Shown piece after piece: positions 22,241-34,539 of a DNA stretch of 64,000 nucleotides. Origin of the DNA: Odobenus rosmarus divergens (taxonomy: Eukaryota > Chordata > Mammalia > Carnivora > Odobenidae); the NCBI RefSeq assembly GCF_000321225.1, contig NW_004450466.1, positions 1,317,963-1,381,962 of the forward strand, read 5' to 3'. Position 1 is the stretch's first letter. Each line of letters begins with the position of its first letter. Both the position numbers and the translations under genes were made by a program. The notes under the pieces are model-generated. The model did no database searches, was not told the DNA's origin, and worked only from the letters and a program-made list of their open reading frames with translations.

Positions 22241-23279
22241 TAGACTTGTGTAGGAAGGGACATTATTGAAGTTGATCAAATATATCCTGCCTAACTGCTG
22301 CCCTGGGGCTATTTATATTCCTCCAAACTAAAGAATAGATTTGTAGCACAGTTTCTGTAGACAGGAAATTATAGGTAGCTATCTACTTGAAGAATTAAAG
22401 GAAAAGAAGGGCAGGAAGCCAAAGTTGTGATTATACTCTATGCTTTACTCTGAGCTCTATTAACTTTCTCTTTGGACTCAGTTTTGGTCTAGACTTCTTT
22501 CCTCTGCCAATCTCGTTTTGCTTAGCACCTCAGCTCTGATGATGATGCATGTTGGCTGAGATTATTCCTTGTTTCACGCTTATCTACAATCCTTTTTTTA
22601 GCTATTTAGCTTCCTGTCAGACAAGGGTCTCACAGATGCCCCAAGTTCGTTTTTTTCCTGTTAATTCTAATCTTTGAAAAACATTGCTTTTATCTTCTCA
22701 ATTTTATAAGCCTTGCCTCAGAATGGAAATAAAACTCAAAGCATAAAGCTCCTCCTCAGTACTAATCATTCCAGACTCCTCCATCTTCTCTTCATTATCT
22801 CCTGGATTCTCTTAACTGTGGCCATAAAGTAGAATGTTTGTCTTTATTGGAAATCACAGAGTCCTCTAAACTACCCTTGATGGACTCTTTGACAGAAACT
22901 ATGTTAGACACCAACATGCTCTCTCTCCATAAAACCACTGCAGCCGTATTTCCTCTTGCCTTGGAGTGATCACTAATTCTTTGGTTGAGCAAGAGAGGAA
23001 ATAACTGGCTTGAGCTTAGAGGACATGGTTGTATGACAAATATATACAATTTTGTACCCTGGGACAATACTGTTAACATCTGAGAAGAGGAAAATGAGAC
23101 TTAAACAGGGTACAGAATATTCATATCTTCCATCTCTCGCCCTCTCTGGCATGTATTAATAAAACAGTGAACTGGCATGTTGAATTGCCCGTCATTTTTA
23201 AGTGCTTTTTCTTTCACTGGCTTGCTCTTTCTCTAATTCAGGCAGTAAATTTGTATACAAAGTGATTCCACTGAAGTAG
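22241..23279. other. Unique block
   Basis: No confident repeat or gene. A 94-codon minus frame at 22795-23079 has no domain and no splice support. Confidence 0.45.
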
Positions 23280-23345
23280 GCAAGAGGCATGTTTATTCTA
23301 CTGAGTGCCTGGAACACAGTGGGTATCAATAAATAGTTTTTAAAT
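23280..23345 (+). mobile_element. L2/MIR 3'-end scrap
   Basis: 'GAGTGCCTGGAACACAGTGG' followed by 'GTATCAATAAATAGTTTTTA' matches the shared L2/MIR tail. Confidence 0.55.
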
Positions 23346-23559
23346 GTTCTCGAATATTTCCACAAACCTGTCAGCATTTTTAAGCCAAGACATCCATTTT
23401 AGGAACAATTATTTTCTCTGCAAAAATTTTTTTGATGTCTCTTTCTGATTTCACTGTTTTTAATACTATCATTTGGCCAGTCACAGAGGTTTAAAATCCT
23501 AAATAACAGCTAATCCAAGTTGTAAGATTCAAGCGACCTAAGAAATGACATGTTCCCAC

Positions 23560-23665
23560 ATTCTTGTATTTTAGGGATATTGAAACTGAGCTGCAAAGAA
23601 TGTAAATGCTTGTATGAGATACCCAGCTGACTGGCAGCAAGCCAGAAATACTCGGGGCTCCAGAT
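23560..23665 (-). mobile_element. Degenerate MIR
   Basis: 'TATTTTAGGGATATTGAAAC', 'TGAGCTGCAAAGAATGTAAA' and 'GATACCCAGCTGACTGGCAG' fit reverse-complement MIR core spacing. Confidence 0.45.
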
Positions 23666-26229
23666 CATCACTGCAATCCTTCCTTCTCTGCTTCTAATAT
23701 CCAAGAGGCATCAAGATTTGTCCATCTTCTTTCTCATTTCTGTTTCTCTCTCTTCTGTCATCCTCACATCCTCTTCTCAATTGTACCTTCCTTTATATTT
23801 GGATCACCACAATTTGGTCATAAGTCTTATTGTTAGGCCAGGAATTCTTCTCACGGGCTTTGTGATGACCAATCTCCCCATCTCCATTCTTTCCCACCTT
23901 CCATTCATCTCGAACAAAACTGCTGCTTCCACCTTCCTGTAGTTCGTGCCCATGAGACTAATTTGACCAAAGGATGCTGGAAGAAGACCAGTCAGGCAGT
24001 GCTGCTCATGATGGATTAGAGACGGGTAAAGGAGACAGATGGTCTAAAAAGTTTGTTGAAGTAACCCTAGGTTCTTTAATGGGTTTCTTAACGAGGGTCT
24101 TGACTGAAGTGGTTTCAACCCCTTCATTCCGCTTTATGAACTCTGGTAGAATTCCCAATTCAAACCACTACAATATTTTAAACTGCAAATTGCCACATTA
24201 TCAAGGACAGCCTTTGTAGTCCACTAAATTACTTTCTCCTTTCCTAGGCATTTGACCTCTTAATGCTCCATAATGCTTTTTAACACTTTAAGCAGGCTCT
24301 TTCTTTCAAACCCTTGTTCCTTTGAAACAAGGTTTCAGAAGTGCTGACTACCTCATTATTTATCTTTACATTTTTTTAAGCGAATGCCATTTTTAACTTT
24401 TTAAAGAGATAAAGGGGATGTGAAGGGTTTACTATCCTGGTGTGACATTTTGTACTTCCAGTGATTAAAAATATTTTTTTCATAGCAAAAACAACCAAAT
24501 GGTCCTAGGTTTTATTACAATGACTTGCAGAAGTGAAAATGTAAAATGCAGCCCTTAAAACATTCCCCTGAAGGTTTTCTCAATGTTAGGATTAAGGGAA
24601 CAATGTCAGGTGTTGGGGACTAACCTCTAACAACTCAATTACAGTGTGTACCTTCTAGGGCTCATTTCCTTAACAGATTGTTTATCAAGTGGACAATATA
24701 GCCCTTCCTGGGGCTTGCAATTCCCTGTAACAAAAACCTTTCTTCTTCCATAACGTTGTCTGCAGCTAAATTAACCTCAGACGTTATGACAGGCTACAGG
24801 ACAGAAAATACAAAATTCAGCCCCAAACTTTCTCATAGTTCAGCACCCATTATTGTTGGAAAAAATTTTCCATTTAATTAAAATTCATGCTACTAAGGGT
24901 CTCAATTTAGAGTGTTAGTTTTTAAACTCCTAAATCATGCTTCTGTGGCTCAAAGCTGTTGCAAATATGACATCATGTGTATTAATGCTCCTTGTTTTGA
25001 AGCTAATTTTCTTAGTAATCTCTCTCTGTAAATTCTCTGCATCCATTTATACATAGTTTCTAAGCTAGTGATTCATAAGTTAATGAAAGACCAGCTTCTT
25101 AATATGCTTGACTTAAATGCCATTACATAGAATCAAATATCCAATAGCAAATAAGTTAACATTTATCAAAGCTGAAATCTTAGATTCCTTTTAATTATAC
25201 TGTTCTTTATACATAGGCTGCATAGTTAATCCCCTGAAATGTTTCACAATCCTTCTCCTATCACTAATGAAAATTAGTAGTCCTTGATGACAGAGACTAA
25301 TGTTATTTGGTGTTTGTCCCTCATAGCCCAGACCCCTCTTATTAGACAATATTTTCTGTGTATTTTTTTTTTTTTTTTACCGTTTCCCTCTACAATGCTA
25401 ACAGAAACACAAAGCATGACCCAGACTTTAGCTGAGAATAAAGACACATTCAACCCAGGGGTCGAGCTTTGATAGGTAGTACCAAGAAACGCCTTGAAAC
25501 CCCACTCACCTCAAAGGATAAAGAATGAAGGAGAAAGAAGAAAACTCATGCTATGTGCATCTCGGGAAGTACCCCAGTCACAGATAGAACAACTGAGTCA
25601 AACCCTGGTTGTATGTTATCCCATGGTTGTCCTGTTATTTTCAGGAATTTGCAGAATTCTTAAAGTAGAATTAAAATCTAATTTTAGAAAAACAATAAAT
25701 ATGTACCAGGTATTGTTTTGATGAATCGCCAACTAAGGGGGTAAGAGTTGAAGGGATTTTTTTTGAATCAAACAAGCAGGGATAGAATATAATAATATTG
25801 GAATAGCAATTATATTTTTTTATGGAAATGTTTCTCTGACCACTGATTCCTAGTCCATTACTTCTTTCACTCAGCAATCCCGTCTGTGCTCTGATTCCCT
25901 GGATGTATGAACTCAAGTCCTATGACAGGCACAGACTTCTGGTACCATTGAACTAGAGAACATTTTCATACCTCTGAAAATTTTAAGCACAACTACCAGT
26001 TATGCTGGGCAAGTTAAGAAGTGGCTTCTCTTATCTGTCCATCTGCTGCAAATCATTTCTCTGCAACCCATGAGGATACTCAGAGGAGTGACTGCCCAGG
26101 GTTGTGCAAGTGATCAGAAGCTTACAAAGTTTTTAACTCAACTTCATGATCTTAAATAACTTTATTGAATAGCCTAGGACCAACCTGACCATGCTACCAT
26201 CACACTCAATTTATTTTATTTATAATGCA
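23666..26229. other. Long largely unique block
   Basis: 23720-23940 is pyrimidine-rich and may be a decayed L2 5' part. 24860-25170 is free of recognisable repeats and AT-rich with homeodomain-like TAAT words. A T18 run sits at about 25362-25379. Short frames at 23974-24219, 25284-25472 and 25494-25721 lack recognisable features, and no gene is supported. Confidence 0.4.
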
Positions 26230-26395
26230 CATTATAATTACTTGCCCATCTATCTGACTTTCCCCTAGATTATGGAATTCTCAAAGTAGGAACTATATAC
26301 AATTTATTTTTAATCTCCAGTATTTAGTGTAGGACTTGACATTTATTAGTATTGGTAAACATATTGCTTAGTAAATAAAAGGAAAATTAATGATT
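26230..26395 (+). mobile_element. L2 3' end
   Basis: 'TTACTTGCCCATCTATCTGA', 'CCCCTAGATTATGGAATTCT', 'CCAGTATTTAGTGTAGGACT' and 'GCTTAGTAAATAAAAGG' follow the L2 tail order. Confidence 0.6.
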
Positions 26396-26786
26396 GGAAG
26401 AACTCCTTTCAGTTATTTTTTAGGCACTCCTTGCAAAGGCAAATAAACATACACAATTAGAATTTTGAGTAATTAGGAATTTTAAAATTGTTCTAGATTT
26501 ATCATCTGCCTCAGGATTTGGAACAAAGATGATCATTCTAACAGGTATGCGTCTCTGAAAATTGAAGAACAAATCAATTCATCATTTGTGTAATCCAAAA
26601 TGTTGTTCTTACTGTTCTTAACATTGGAACATTTTGCCAACTCAATGCAATCAGGGGTTAAACAGAGAATAAGTATTGTTTGTTCCTAATGAACATGCCT
26701 TGCAATTTCAGGTACAGTTACTGGCATTGAAATGGAGCTTGAAAAACACACACACCCAACCAAAAGGTAATTACAGTTGTTTAGAC
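26396..26786. other. Unique spacer
   Basis: No recognised repeat or gene. A small ACACAC run lies near 26745-26756. Confidence 0.45.
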
Positions 26787-26981
26787 AAAGACAAACAAAC
26801 TGAGGGTTCTAAGGGGGAGGGGGGTGGGGGATGGGTTAGCCTGGTGATGGGTATTAAAGATGGCACGTACTGCATGGAGCACTGGGTGTTATACGCAAAC
26901 AATGAATCAAAAAAAAAAACATCAAAAACTAATGATGTAATGGATGGTGATTAGCATAACATAATTAAAAAAAAAGACAAA
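26787..26981 (+). mobile_element. Very short LINE-1 insertion (about 177 bp)
   Basis: The body is about 26796-26972: only the last 3' UTR block (AAACTGAGGGTTCTAAGG, GGGTTAGCCTGGTGATGGG, CACTGGGTGTTATACGC) plus tail. TSD AAAGACAAA lies at 26787-26795 and 26973-26981. At 26909-26919 eleven A replace ATGGAACACTA at unchanged length. Confidence 0.92.
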
Positions 26982-28559
26982 TCCATCTATGTTTAGCTTA
27001 ATGTGTAATCAACTCTGCTAGCAGACTGTCAAACCAGTTTTCTAGAAACATTTTTTTTTAAACACAGTATTTAAAATAAACAAACATAAATCTAATTAGA
27101 ATGGAAGGGAGAGGAGAGGAACCAAACTAGGCAGATTTTGGGGATTTGACTGTGCTGACTGGGAGGCAGAAAGAGGAAAGACCTTGCATATTCTGCTCGA
27201 CTGCTATGAGGAGCACCTTATGTGGATAATCAGCAGTCTCTCAATGCATGGTGATATTAGAACTGGCTTTTGATGACTGCATGACTCTCGGGATTTGGGC
27301 AAGAATCTTCTGGCCATTGGTGTATAAGTATAGTTACTTGAAAAGGGGCATGTTTCTGATATGGTCATTAATACAAAAATGATACAAAGATCTACCTGAA
27401 TTTTTCCTTTGGGTGCATGCCTGCCAGGCATTTGTCCACCATGTGGAGCTCTCCTCTGCTGTTTGGCACAGTGATAGCTTAGCTACTTACCTGACTGTGA
27501 TTATTTCATCATGGGAAATGAGGAAAAGAGAATACATGTCAAGTTTGTTTATAAAATGCAAGCCATATGATAACAGAACAAAGGTAGCAACCTTCTACCA
27601 GTTACCAACTGCTAGTCACAGAATATATTAGTTCCTATTATCCTAAGTTGGTCATTTTGGCTTCCTATGCAAGCTAAAGCATTTAAGCCAATGACATTTA
27701 GGACCCCATGTAAAATAAATGGGTCATAAGAGTAAGCCAGTGAGAAGTAATCAACTGGCTCTTAACTTATAACCTGGGGGTAATGTATGAGGGAAGAACA
27801 GAATTTTGCCACTGTTCATAACAGTGTTATAGGGGATGGGAGCTAAGGCTGCATCTGGACCTGAGTCCTGCTTGCTTAAAGGCTAGGCAGCTGTCATGCA
27901 AACTCATTCCCTTTTATTTTCTCTAGTAAAAGCATCTAAGACTAGTTATGTCAAATATGGCATATCCCAAGAAGTCTCACTATCATTGCACTTATTACCC
28001 TCTCTCTCTACTAAATAGTAGAGAGAAAACTAATACAAACAGTGGAAGTTGGAGAAATGGGCATTTGGTACTATTACTTCCATTTTGTCCAATGTAAGTA
28101 GTGGTGCACCGGAGATAGTCTCATGATTCTGGAGAGCAGATTGTGCACATCTTTCCTGAATTCCACATTCAGAGATGTCACATTCATAGCTTGAAATTGG
28201 CCATGAGAGAGTAACTTAGACCAGGAAAAAAGGCAAACACTACAAATTAGTTTTAGGGTTTTTTGTTATTTTTAATGGTGAGTCAGTTATAAGACATTTA
28301 CTAATATATAACTAATCACAACTCTTGCTAATAGTCCCAGTAAGAAACTCCTATAATTTGTCACTTCACTACCTGAACTCCTTTGTTCCCATTCATCTCT
28401 ATATTTGGTTGATATGGACCCTTAGTATTTTTCTTTATCATCTTTGTACAAATGATTCAGTTCTTAATATCTTCCTCAGAAACTCAATTGAACAGGAAGT
28501 CAGTATAGAATACACATAAATAGTCATGTAATTTACAGCAATGGCTTCATGATTCTCTA
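26982..28559. other. Unique block
   Basis: Largely unique. A small self-complementary CTCTCTACTAAATAGTAGAGAG lies near 28004-28025. Frames at 27204-27431 and 27413-27631 overlap on opposite strands and lack features. No gene. Confidence 0.4.
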
Positions 28560-28640
28560 GCCAAATTAATTCACTTTAACACTTATTGAGCTCCTAATAT
28601 ATATCTAGACTACTAACCGCCATGCAGTGTTGAGAGACAA
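28560..28640 (-). mobile_element. L2-tail scrap (tentative)
   Basis: 'ACACTTATTGAGCTCCTAAT' and 'ATATCTAGACTACTAACC' resemble the reverse-complement L2 tail. Confidence 0.3.
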
Positions 28641-29594
28641 TTCTTCATGGGTCTCTTGCTTTTCTGTACACCTTGTGAGTGGAGGTACTAACTTTTGTTC
28701 TAGACTAACTCTTCACAGATGTACACAGAATGCACACAGAGATAGTGTCCTCCTCCGGAATAAAGGACAGATCCATGTGCTGGCCAGTAAAGTAAATGTA
28801 ATGTCTCCCTCTGGGGCAAAATTTGAGTTGGTTTGCTTTTTAGAGATTGGGGTTTCCTGAGCTCAAAAACTGATGCAAATCCACTGTGTACCTTGCATCT
28901 TCCTAGGTCCACCTTTACATCGTCCACCTGGGGCCTAACAGACAAGGGAAACGGATGCAGACATAAAGCTCAAACTACCTGCTGTGCTTGAGTAATAGCA
29001 TCCTGTCTGTGACCTAGTGTGGTCTCAAGTCTTCTGCCAGCATCTATGAAAATGTGGTAGGCCATCTTGTCAGCTAGTAAGTAGGGTAAAATATTAGACA
29101 CTTCACAGTTTCTAAAATGGAGGACATATAATAAGTTTATTCTTGGCCTTAAAGATACATAAAAACTTGAGATATGTGATGATGTATGAACACATGTAAT
29201 TATAAAGCACTGAACTGCATATAGCCAAAATATATAAAGCTATATCAAGTAGTTTAAAAAGGAAAAGATTTGTCCCATAGATGTTTGAATTTCTCATCAT
29301 GAAGAAATTTATGATATAGCATTGCTTTTCATTATAAAAACATAAGTATTTTATGCCACACAATCCTTATTCATGATCATATTGTTAGATAAGAACATTA
29401 ATCATCTAATTAGTGACAAAACTAATTTAAAGAACCAAGATATAAATGACTTTCAAATCACTGATTTGAAAAATTAACACTTATTCTGCTAGATGAAAAA
29501 GAAATAGTTTAGTTTTTCTTGCTTAATAAAATAAACGATATTAAATATTTTATCATATTAAATAAATAAATGATATTAAATATTCAATTTGTTG
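28641..29594. other. Unique block
   Basis: No repeat or gene recognised. Opposite-strand overlapping frames at 28627-28860 and 28700-28945 have no supporting features. Confidence 0.4.
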
Positions 29595-29790
29595 AATATC
29601 AACTATATGTCAGGTAGTACACTAGACTCTTTGTAAGTATTCTTTATAATACAATAACTTGTCAAGTAGAAATTACTCTTTCTATTTTATAGAAGAGGAA
29701 ATTGTGGTTTAGAGAAGTTAAATAATTTATTCAAAATAAATACAGCTACTAAATAGCAGGATATTGCTTCATATATTAGTCAAGTAGTTA
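29595..29790 (-). mobile_element. MIR, minus strand
   Basis: 'CTATATGTCAGGTAGTACAC', 'TTCTATTTTATAGAAGAGGA', 'AATTGTGGTTTAGAGAAGTT' and 'AATAATTTATTCAAAATAAA' keep MIR order. Confidence 0.6.
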
Positions 29791-30379
29791 GGAAACACGA
29801 TGTCTTATACCTACTTTTAATAAAACATATTAACATATGCCAGACTCTACACTCTCTCTCTCTCTAGAGCATTTAGGATAGTTTATAATTGAAGCATAGA
29901 ATTGGGGCTCCCAGTTGTTTCTGGGATATTTGCCCCACTATACCTCCAATTCAACCCTGAAGCCAATTCCTTCTCAGGCACTTATTTCTCCATACATCTA
30001 ACATTCAGAATGGAATGGAACAAGGCAGAGGGGCTGAGGAAAAAGGTTGGAGACCAGTGTCCAGCATCCCAGGGACACTTGGTTTCAGCACGGGAGTCCT
30101 GAGGAAGACAAGGGCAAGGTGTTCAAGGTCCAGGGACTTGCCTAATTAATCATGGATTCACCTTGTATAAAGAATCTCCTTCTCTCTTAGAGACCTTGAA
30201 TCACACAAAGAGTTCTTGCTCTATTTTGGGTTGACAGTGTAGACAAACACCGGTAAGCATAAAAAAAAAAAGGTCAAAAGTAATACACAAGAATCAAGAA
30301 GTGATTTTACTTTTTCTTTGAAAAAAAATATACCAGAATTCAAAAATAGTATACTTTAGAACCATTATATATAATTTTT
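29791..30379. other. Unique spacer
   Basis: A (CT)n stub at about 29850-29864 and an A11 run near 30260. No gene. The 66-codon frame at 29902-30102 lacks features. Confidence 0.4.
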
Positions 30380-30715
30380 TAAGTATCATCTTCTCAATGA
30401 GACTTACTTAACCTTACCACTCTACTGCACTAATGCAGACTGAAACCTACATACTGCCCCTACTCTCCCCCCAAACCTCACCCCCACTTCAGAACTCCCA
30501 ATCTCCTTCATCCTGCTCTACTTTATTCTATTTTCATAGTTCTTACGACCATCTTATGCATTATATAGTTTAGTTGTGTTTATTATTATCTGTCATTCCT
30601 ACTAGAACTCAAACTCCACAAAGAGAACAAATCTTTCTTTTGTTTCCATGTGGTTTGAATGATGCTTGGTACATAATTGCTCAATATATATTATGGGACT
30701 AAATTAGTAAACAAC
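30380..30715 (+). mobile_element. L2 3' part
   Basis: From 'TTCTCAATGAGACTTACTTA' through 'CTTCATCCTGCTCTACTTTA', 'TTCATAGTTCTTACGACCAT', 'CTAGAACTCAAACTCCACAA' and 'TTGGTACATAATTGCTCAAT'. Good collinearity with L2. Confidence 0.7.
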
Positions 30716-30734
30716 CATTAACTGTTCAAGGTTA

Positions 30735-30960
30735 TCTTTTGAGCTCTCGCTACGTGCCAGACACTGTTATAGCTGCTTTCCACACATTAACTCATTTAAT
30801 CCATACAATAAATCTGTGAGATGCAACTCCTATTATTCTTTTTTAGAAGTCAGCATACTGAAATACAGGGATGTTAAGGATCCTGCTTCAAAAGCATACC
30901 ACTAACAATCACAGAGCTGCGTTTAAACCCAGAGAGTCTAGTTTCAAAGCCAATCTTCCA
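30735..30960 (-). mobile_element. MIR, minus strand, nearly full order
   Basis: 'GCTACGTGCCAGACACTGTT', 'TTAACTCATTTAATCCATAC', 'AATCACAGAGCTGCGTTTAA' and 'ACCCAGAGAGTCTAGTTTCA'. Follows directly after the L2. Confidence 0.7.
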
Positions 30961-32004
30961 ACGACCACATCAGGGATTGATACTCATTATAACGACCTGA
31001 GCCATTTCAAGAAAAGACAAATATGTTCTGAATGTTTTAAGAAGGCAGAAATGTATGTATTACTTTGTAGAAAGAAACTTAATCAAAATTATTGTAATAA
31101 AATATTACTTAAGTATCTTTAATGGGCACTTCAGTTATCTAGATAATTAATTTAATGGGATACCATTCCCCCAAATATTTGGTTAATTATAGAATTCCAG
31201 TGGGGCATATTTCTGTTTCCATAATTTCTTCCCCTCTCTCCTTCCCCTAATCCTTTTCTCTTTCCTGCTCCACTCCTGCCCTTCATCTTCTCTCATACTT
31301 GATCATCATCATCACCATCATCATCACCCCCAAGGTGTCACTGCTATCATAAATTGGCTCACCGCATTGTATGAGAATGCTTCCTCTGAGATTGTGCAAT
31401 GCAGAATTTTAGTCAAAACTTTCACTGAAGGCCCGTGTTATTCTTGCTACTTCAGAGACCTTAATTTTATTTCCCACTGGAAGTGGGTTGTATTTTAACA
31501 ACCCCAGCACAATGCTTTATATATTGGGAGTTATAAACATAACTGGAGGTCACCACATTCTAGACTTCTGACATTTGTGAACTGTGTTCTTGCCAGAGCA
31601 ATTTCATAAGCCAACAGCCCTTGCCCTGCAGTTTCACTTTGTTGTAATTTTCTAGATTGTGATCGTTTGACCACACTAAGAGTTGACTCCTTATATTCAC
31701 TTCATCTATTAAAAGCGCCATGAGGTTCCCATTTTTACATTACACTTGCTGAAAAGTGCCACAAATACCTTTAACAATTTACTGTCTGATCTAGACAGAC
31801 TTGTATCTGACAGGCACTTCCTTCACTTGCTCCTCATTTCTGCCCAACTGTGAAGACGATCCGCTTTACCTTAGGAAGAAGCAACAAAGTGATACAGTCC
31901 TTAAATATTGTGGGCATTGATTCATGGCCCATACTTTAATAGCTGTCAACCATTTAAATGTCTAAACAGAGGCAATATTCTCATTTATTAACCATTTTCT
32001 GTTA
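30961..32004. other. Repeat-poor block; candidate conserved non-coding DNA
   Basis: Contains a (ATC)n run at 31302-31327. 31330-31985 has no recognised transposon, fairly even composition and no long frame. This is the profile expected of a non-coding conserved element, but one sequence cannot prove it. Confidence 0.4.
31302..31327. repeat. (ATC)n short tandem repeat
   Basis: ATCATCATC units with one ACC interruption, followed by CCCC. Confidence 0.85.
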
Positions 32005-32178
32005 GGACTGCTGATGGAGGGAGGTGGGTAGGGAATGGGCTAAATGGGTGATGGGCATTAAGGAGGGCACCTATTGTGATAAGCACTGGGTGGTATATGA
32101 AAGTGATGAATCACTAAATTCTACACCTAAAACCAATTTTACCATCTACATTAATTAACTAGAATTAAAAAAAAAACT
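32005..32178 (+). mobile_element. Older carnivore LINE-1 3' UTR fragment
   Basis: 'GGGAATGGGCTAAATGGGTG', 'ATGGGCATTAAGGAGGGCAC', 'AAGCACTGGGTGGTATATGA' and 'AAAACCAATTTTACCATCTA', then an A tail. It is a different, older subtype from the GGGTTAGCCTGG tails elsewhere in the window. Confidence 0.85.
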
Positions 32179-33804
32179 TGGGGGGGAGGAATGCTAGGCT
32201 GCACTGAACTGTTTAAAGAAGATAAAGCTGAGTTCAGAATAATTTTTTCCAATGAAAAAACTCTTTTTTGCTCTTATGAAACTAACTTCTATTCATGTAA
32301 ATGAGCATTTAAGTTGTTAAGAGGATGAGGGGTAGGGACCTTATGAAGACTGATTTAGGCAGGGCAAGTAGGTGGTAAATGAATGGTGCAAAGAGAAGGA
32401 GAGATACTATTACAGGACCAAGACAAAAAACAAAACAAACAGACAAAAAAAAAAAAAAAAACAGAAAAATCACCATCTATAAATATTTTTAGAAAGGTGA
32501 TTTTTTAAAATTTTGTGAAGAGTATATCAGGAATAATGGTACTCTTAAAAATTGATCATTTACTACAAATCCAATTTGTTATGCATTACTACTTCAGTAT
32601 CCTTGATTTTATATTTTGTTATCTTAGATGATAGTAAATTCTTGATCTAAAATTAAATTATACCATAATTCATCAAAGTAAGAACTTAATAGTTCTGCTA
32701 GAGAAGTGTATCCTTAGATATGCATAGTTTAATCCTACACCAGTCATAAATTCTCAGAAGCACAGCTGTTAATTTCAACTGATTTAATTACTTCCTTGTC
32801 TCCTCACTGGTGACCCATTTTGGGGATACTGCATTATACTGTCTCCCTGTGTTGCTGCACCCCACAACATACTCTGAGGAGTGTGCACAGAAAGGTGAAG
32901 GGTATGTATGCCAGATCATGGCTGCAAGTCAGGAGCTTGACTTCTGATTAGAAACCTGTGTGTGATTTCTTAGGCTTGACTGTAAGCGATTATGAAGGCT
33001 CTACATGGCAGGGCCTCATGGAGGTAAATCAGCTGCCCTCCTCGACCAGATTTGGTGTGTAGCTCTGGAGGGAGGTGCAGTCACAGACTGCACAGACCCA
33101 CCTGGCTGGACATGTTCTTTCACGTATTTTCATTCCTGGCTCTGCTGCCTTCATTCCTAGGCCTCTTTATTTGAGACCTTGGGCAGAGGTCTTTAGGTGA
33201 CTCTTTAGGTCTCCCTATAGGGGCTGGAGAGGCAACCCTGGAAGACATCTCTCCCCACTCTGACCCAGTACTTTTCCACTCCTAATCCCTCCCTCTTGCC
33301 TCCCCACCAAAAACACCCACCTCAGGGTCAATAAAACTGCTGGAGCCCTTTGTTCTGGGTTCCCTAAACAGTGAGAAGGACTCACATGTCTGCACTGATC
33401 CTCCTGGCCCTCTATCCCCGATCCATGGGGAAAATGGATTGATTAGGAGTTGGCGCTTCCTCTGGGTTTAGACTCTTGCTTATACCCTAACAGTAGGTGC
33501 TTAAAGGCTTAACTCTTCCATTTTTGGCTTGCTATTGTAATCAGCTGTTCTGAGCACCTGACAGCTGGGCTCTCCCAGCTCAGCTGAGTTTCTGACAGTA
33601 AGAACTACAGATAATTTGCAAAGCATAGAGAAAATTCAAAGGTGACATGACAAGACATTTTAAATGTTTAAAGAACAAGTTCCATGGCAGAAAAAAGGGG
33701 ACTTGGTTTTCAGTTACTGTAGAAATCAGAACTAGGACAAATTGGTGGAAATAACAGGCAATTAGAAAGTGAATCATCACCAATAACTATAACTACAATA
33801 AACA
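32179..33804. other. Unique block with a GC-richer island
   Basis: An A17 run lies near 32445-32461. 32820-33600 is visibly GC-richer than its surroundings, with GGCCTC, CCCTCC and CACCCACC-type words and an AATAAA at about 33330-33335. No open frame or splice pattern supports a gene. A solo ERV LTR is possible but I could not define TG...CA ends or a TSD. Confidence 0.35.
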
Positions 33805-33915
33805 TGGAAAAAGCCAATATTTACAGAGCCTTCACTGTATGCAAGGTATGAAGCACGATGGTAAGAGCTATACAAAAGGCATCTCACTGCTTTCTCATTA
33901 ATGCTGTTGAAAAAC
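33805..33915 (-). mobile_element. MIR 3' part, minus strand
   Basis: 'TTTACAGAGCCTTCACTGTA', 'TGCAAGGTATGAAGCACGAT', 'AGAGCTATACAAAAGGCATC' and 'TCACTGCTTTCTCATTAATG'. Confidence 0.6.
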
Positions 33916-34214
33916 AAGGACCTAATGTTCTTGGAAGAATTGCTTTAATGAGTTCAAAAAAAATGGAAATATACAAGCTGAGACATTCTGACTGTCTAGT
34001 ATGATAGCATAGAAAAAAATCTTACTTTGGCGGGAGAGGAGGAATGAGAAAACTAATAGTTCTCTCAAATGGCTGATCATCATCATAATCTACAGAGTTT
34101 AAAAGAAAAATGGGAGTAGGTGTTTGTTTTTTAAAAGACTATTACACTACCAATCATCACCCCTTTTATCATATTCTCCTGACCCAAGATCTGATTTAGC
34201 AAGGTTGTGATTAA

Positions 34215-34294
34215 AGAGAGAGAGAGAGAGAGAGAGAAATAAACTGAATGCCTTTGTAACAAAAGAGAGTGACAGAGAGAGAGAGAGAGAGAGA
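34215..34294. repeat. Two (GA)n tracts
   Basis: (AG)n at 34215-34237 and again at 34273-34294, separated by about 35 bases that include AAAAGAGAGTGACAGAG. Probably one older purine array broken by substitutions. Confidence 0.85.
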
Positions 34295-34539
34295 TCTACA
34301 GAGAACAATGACATCTACGTTTTAAAAAATTCTTCAGTACTCTGATGAATCAGAATTAGGAAACATCACTTCTAATATCTCCCAGGTCTAAGATTTAAGA
34401 AGTCTGAGAGAAAATAGTAAAATAAGGTCTATTTTAGGATTAAAATTATTTTAATGTGTCACTTAAGCTGTTTTAGGATGAAATAATTTATCAAAAAAAA
34501 AATGTAAGTGACATATATGATATAAACACTCATATTTAT

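Noticed and set aside
34215..34294. Regularly spaced repeats resembling an array
   Set aside because: Two simple GA tracts. There are no conserved repeat-spacer units and no CRISPR context is possible in this mammalian DNA.
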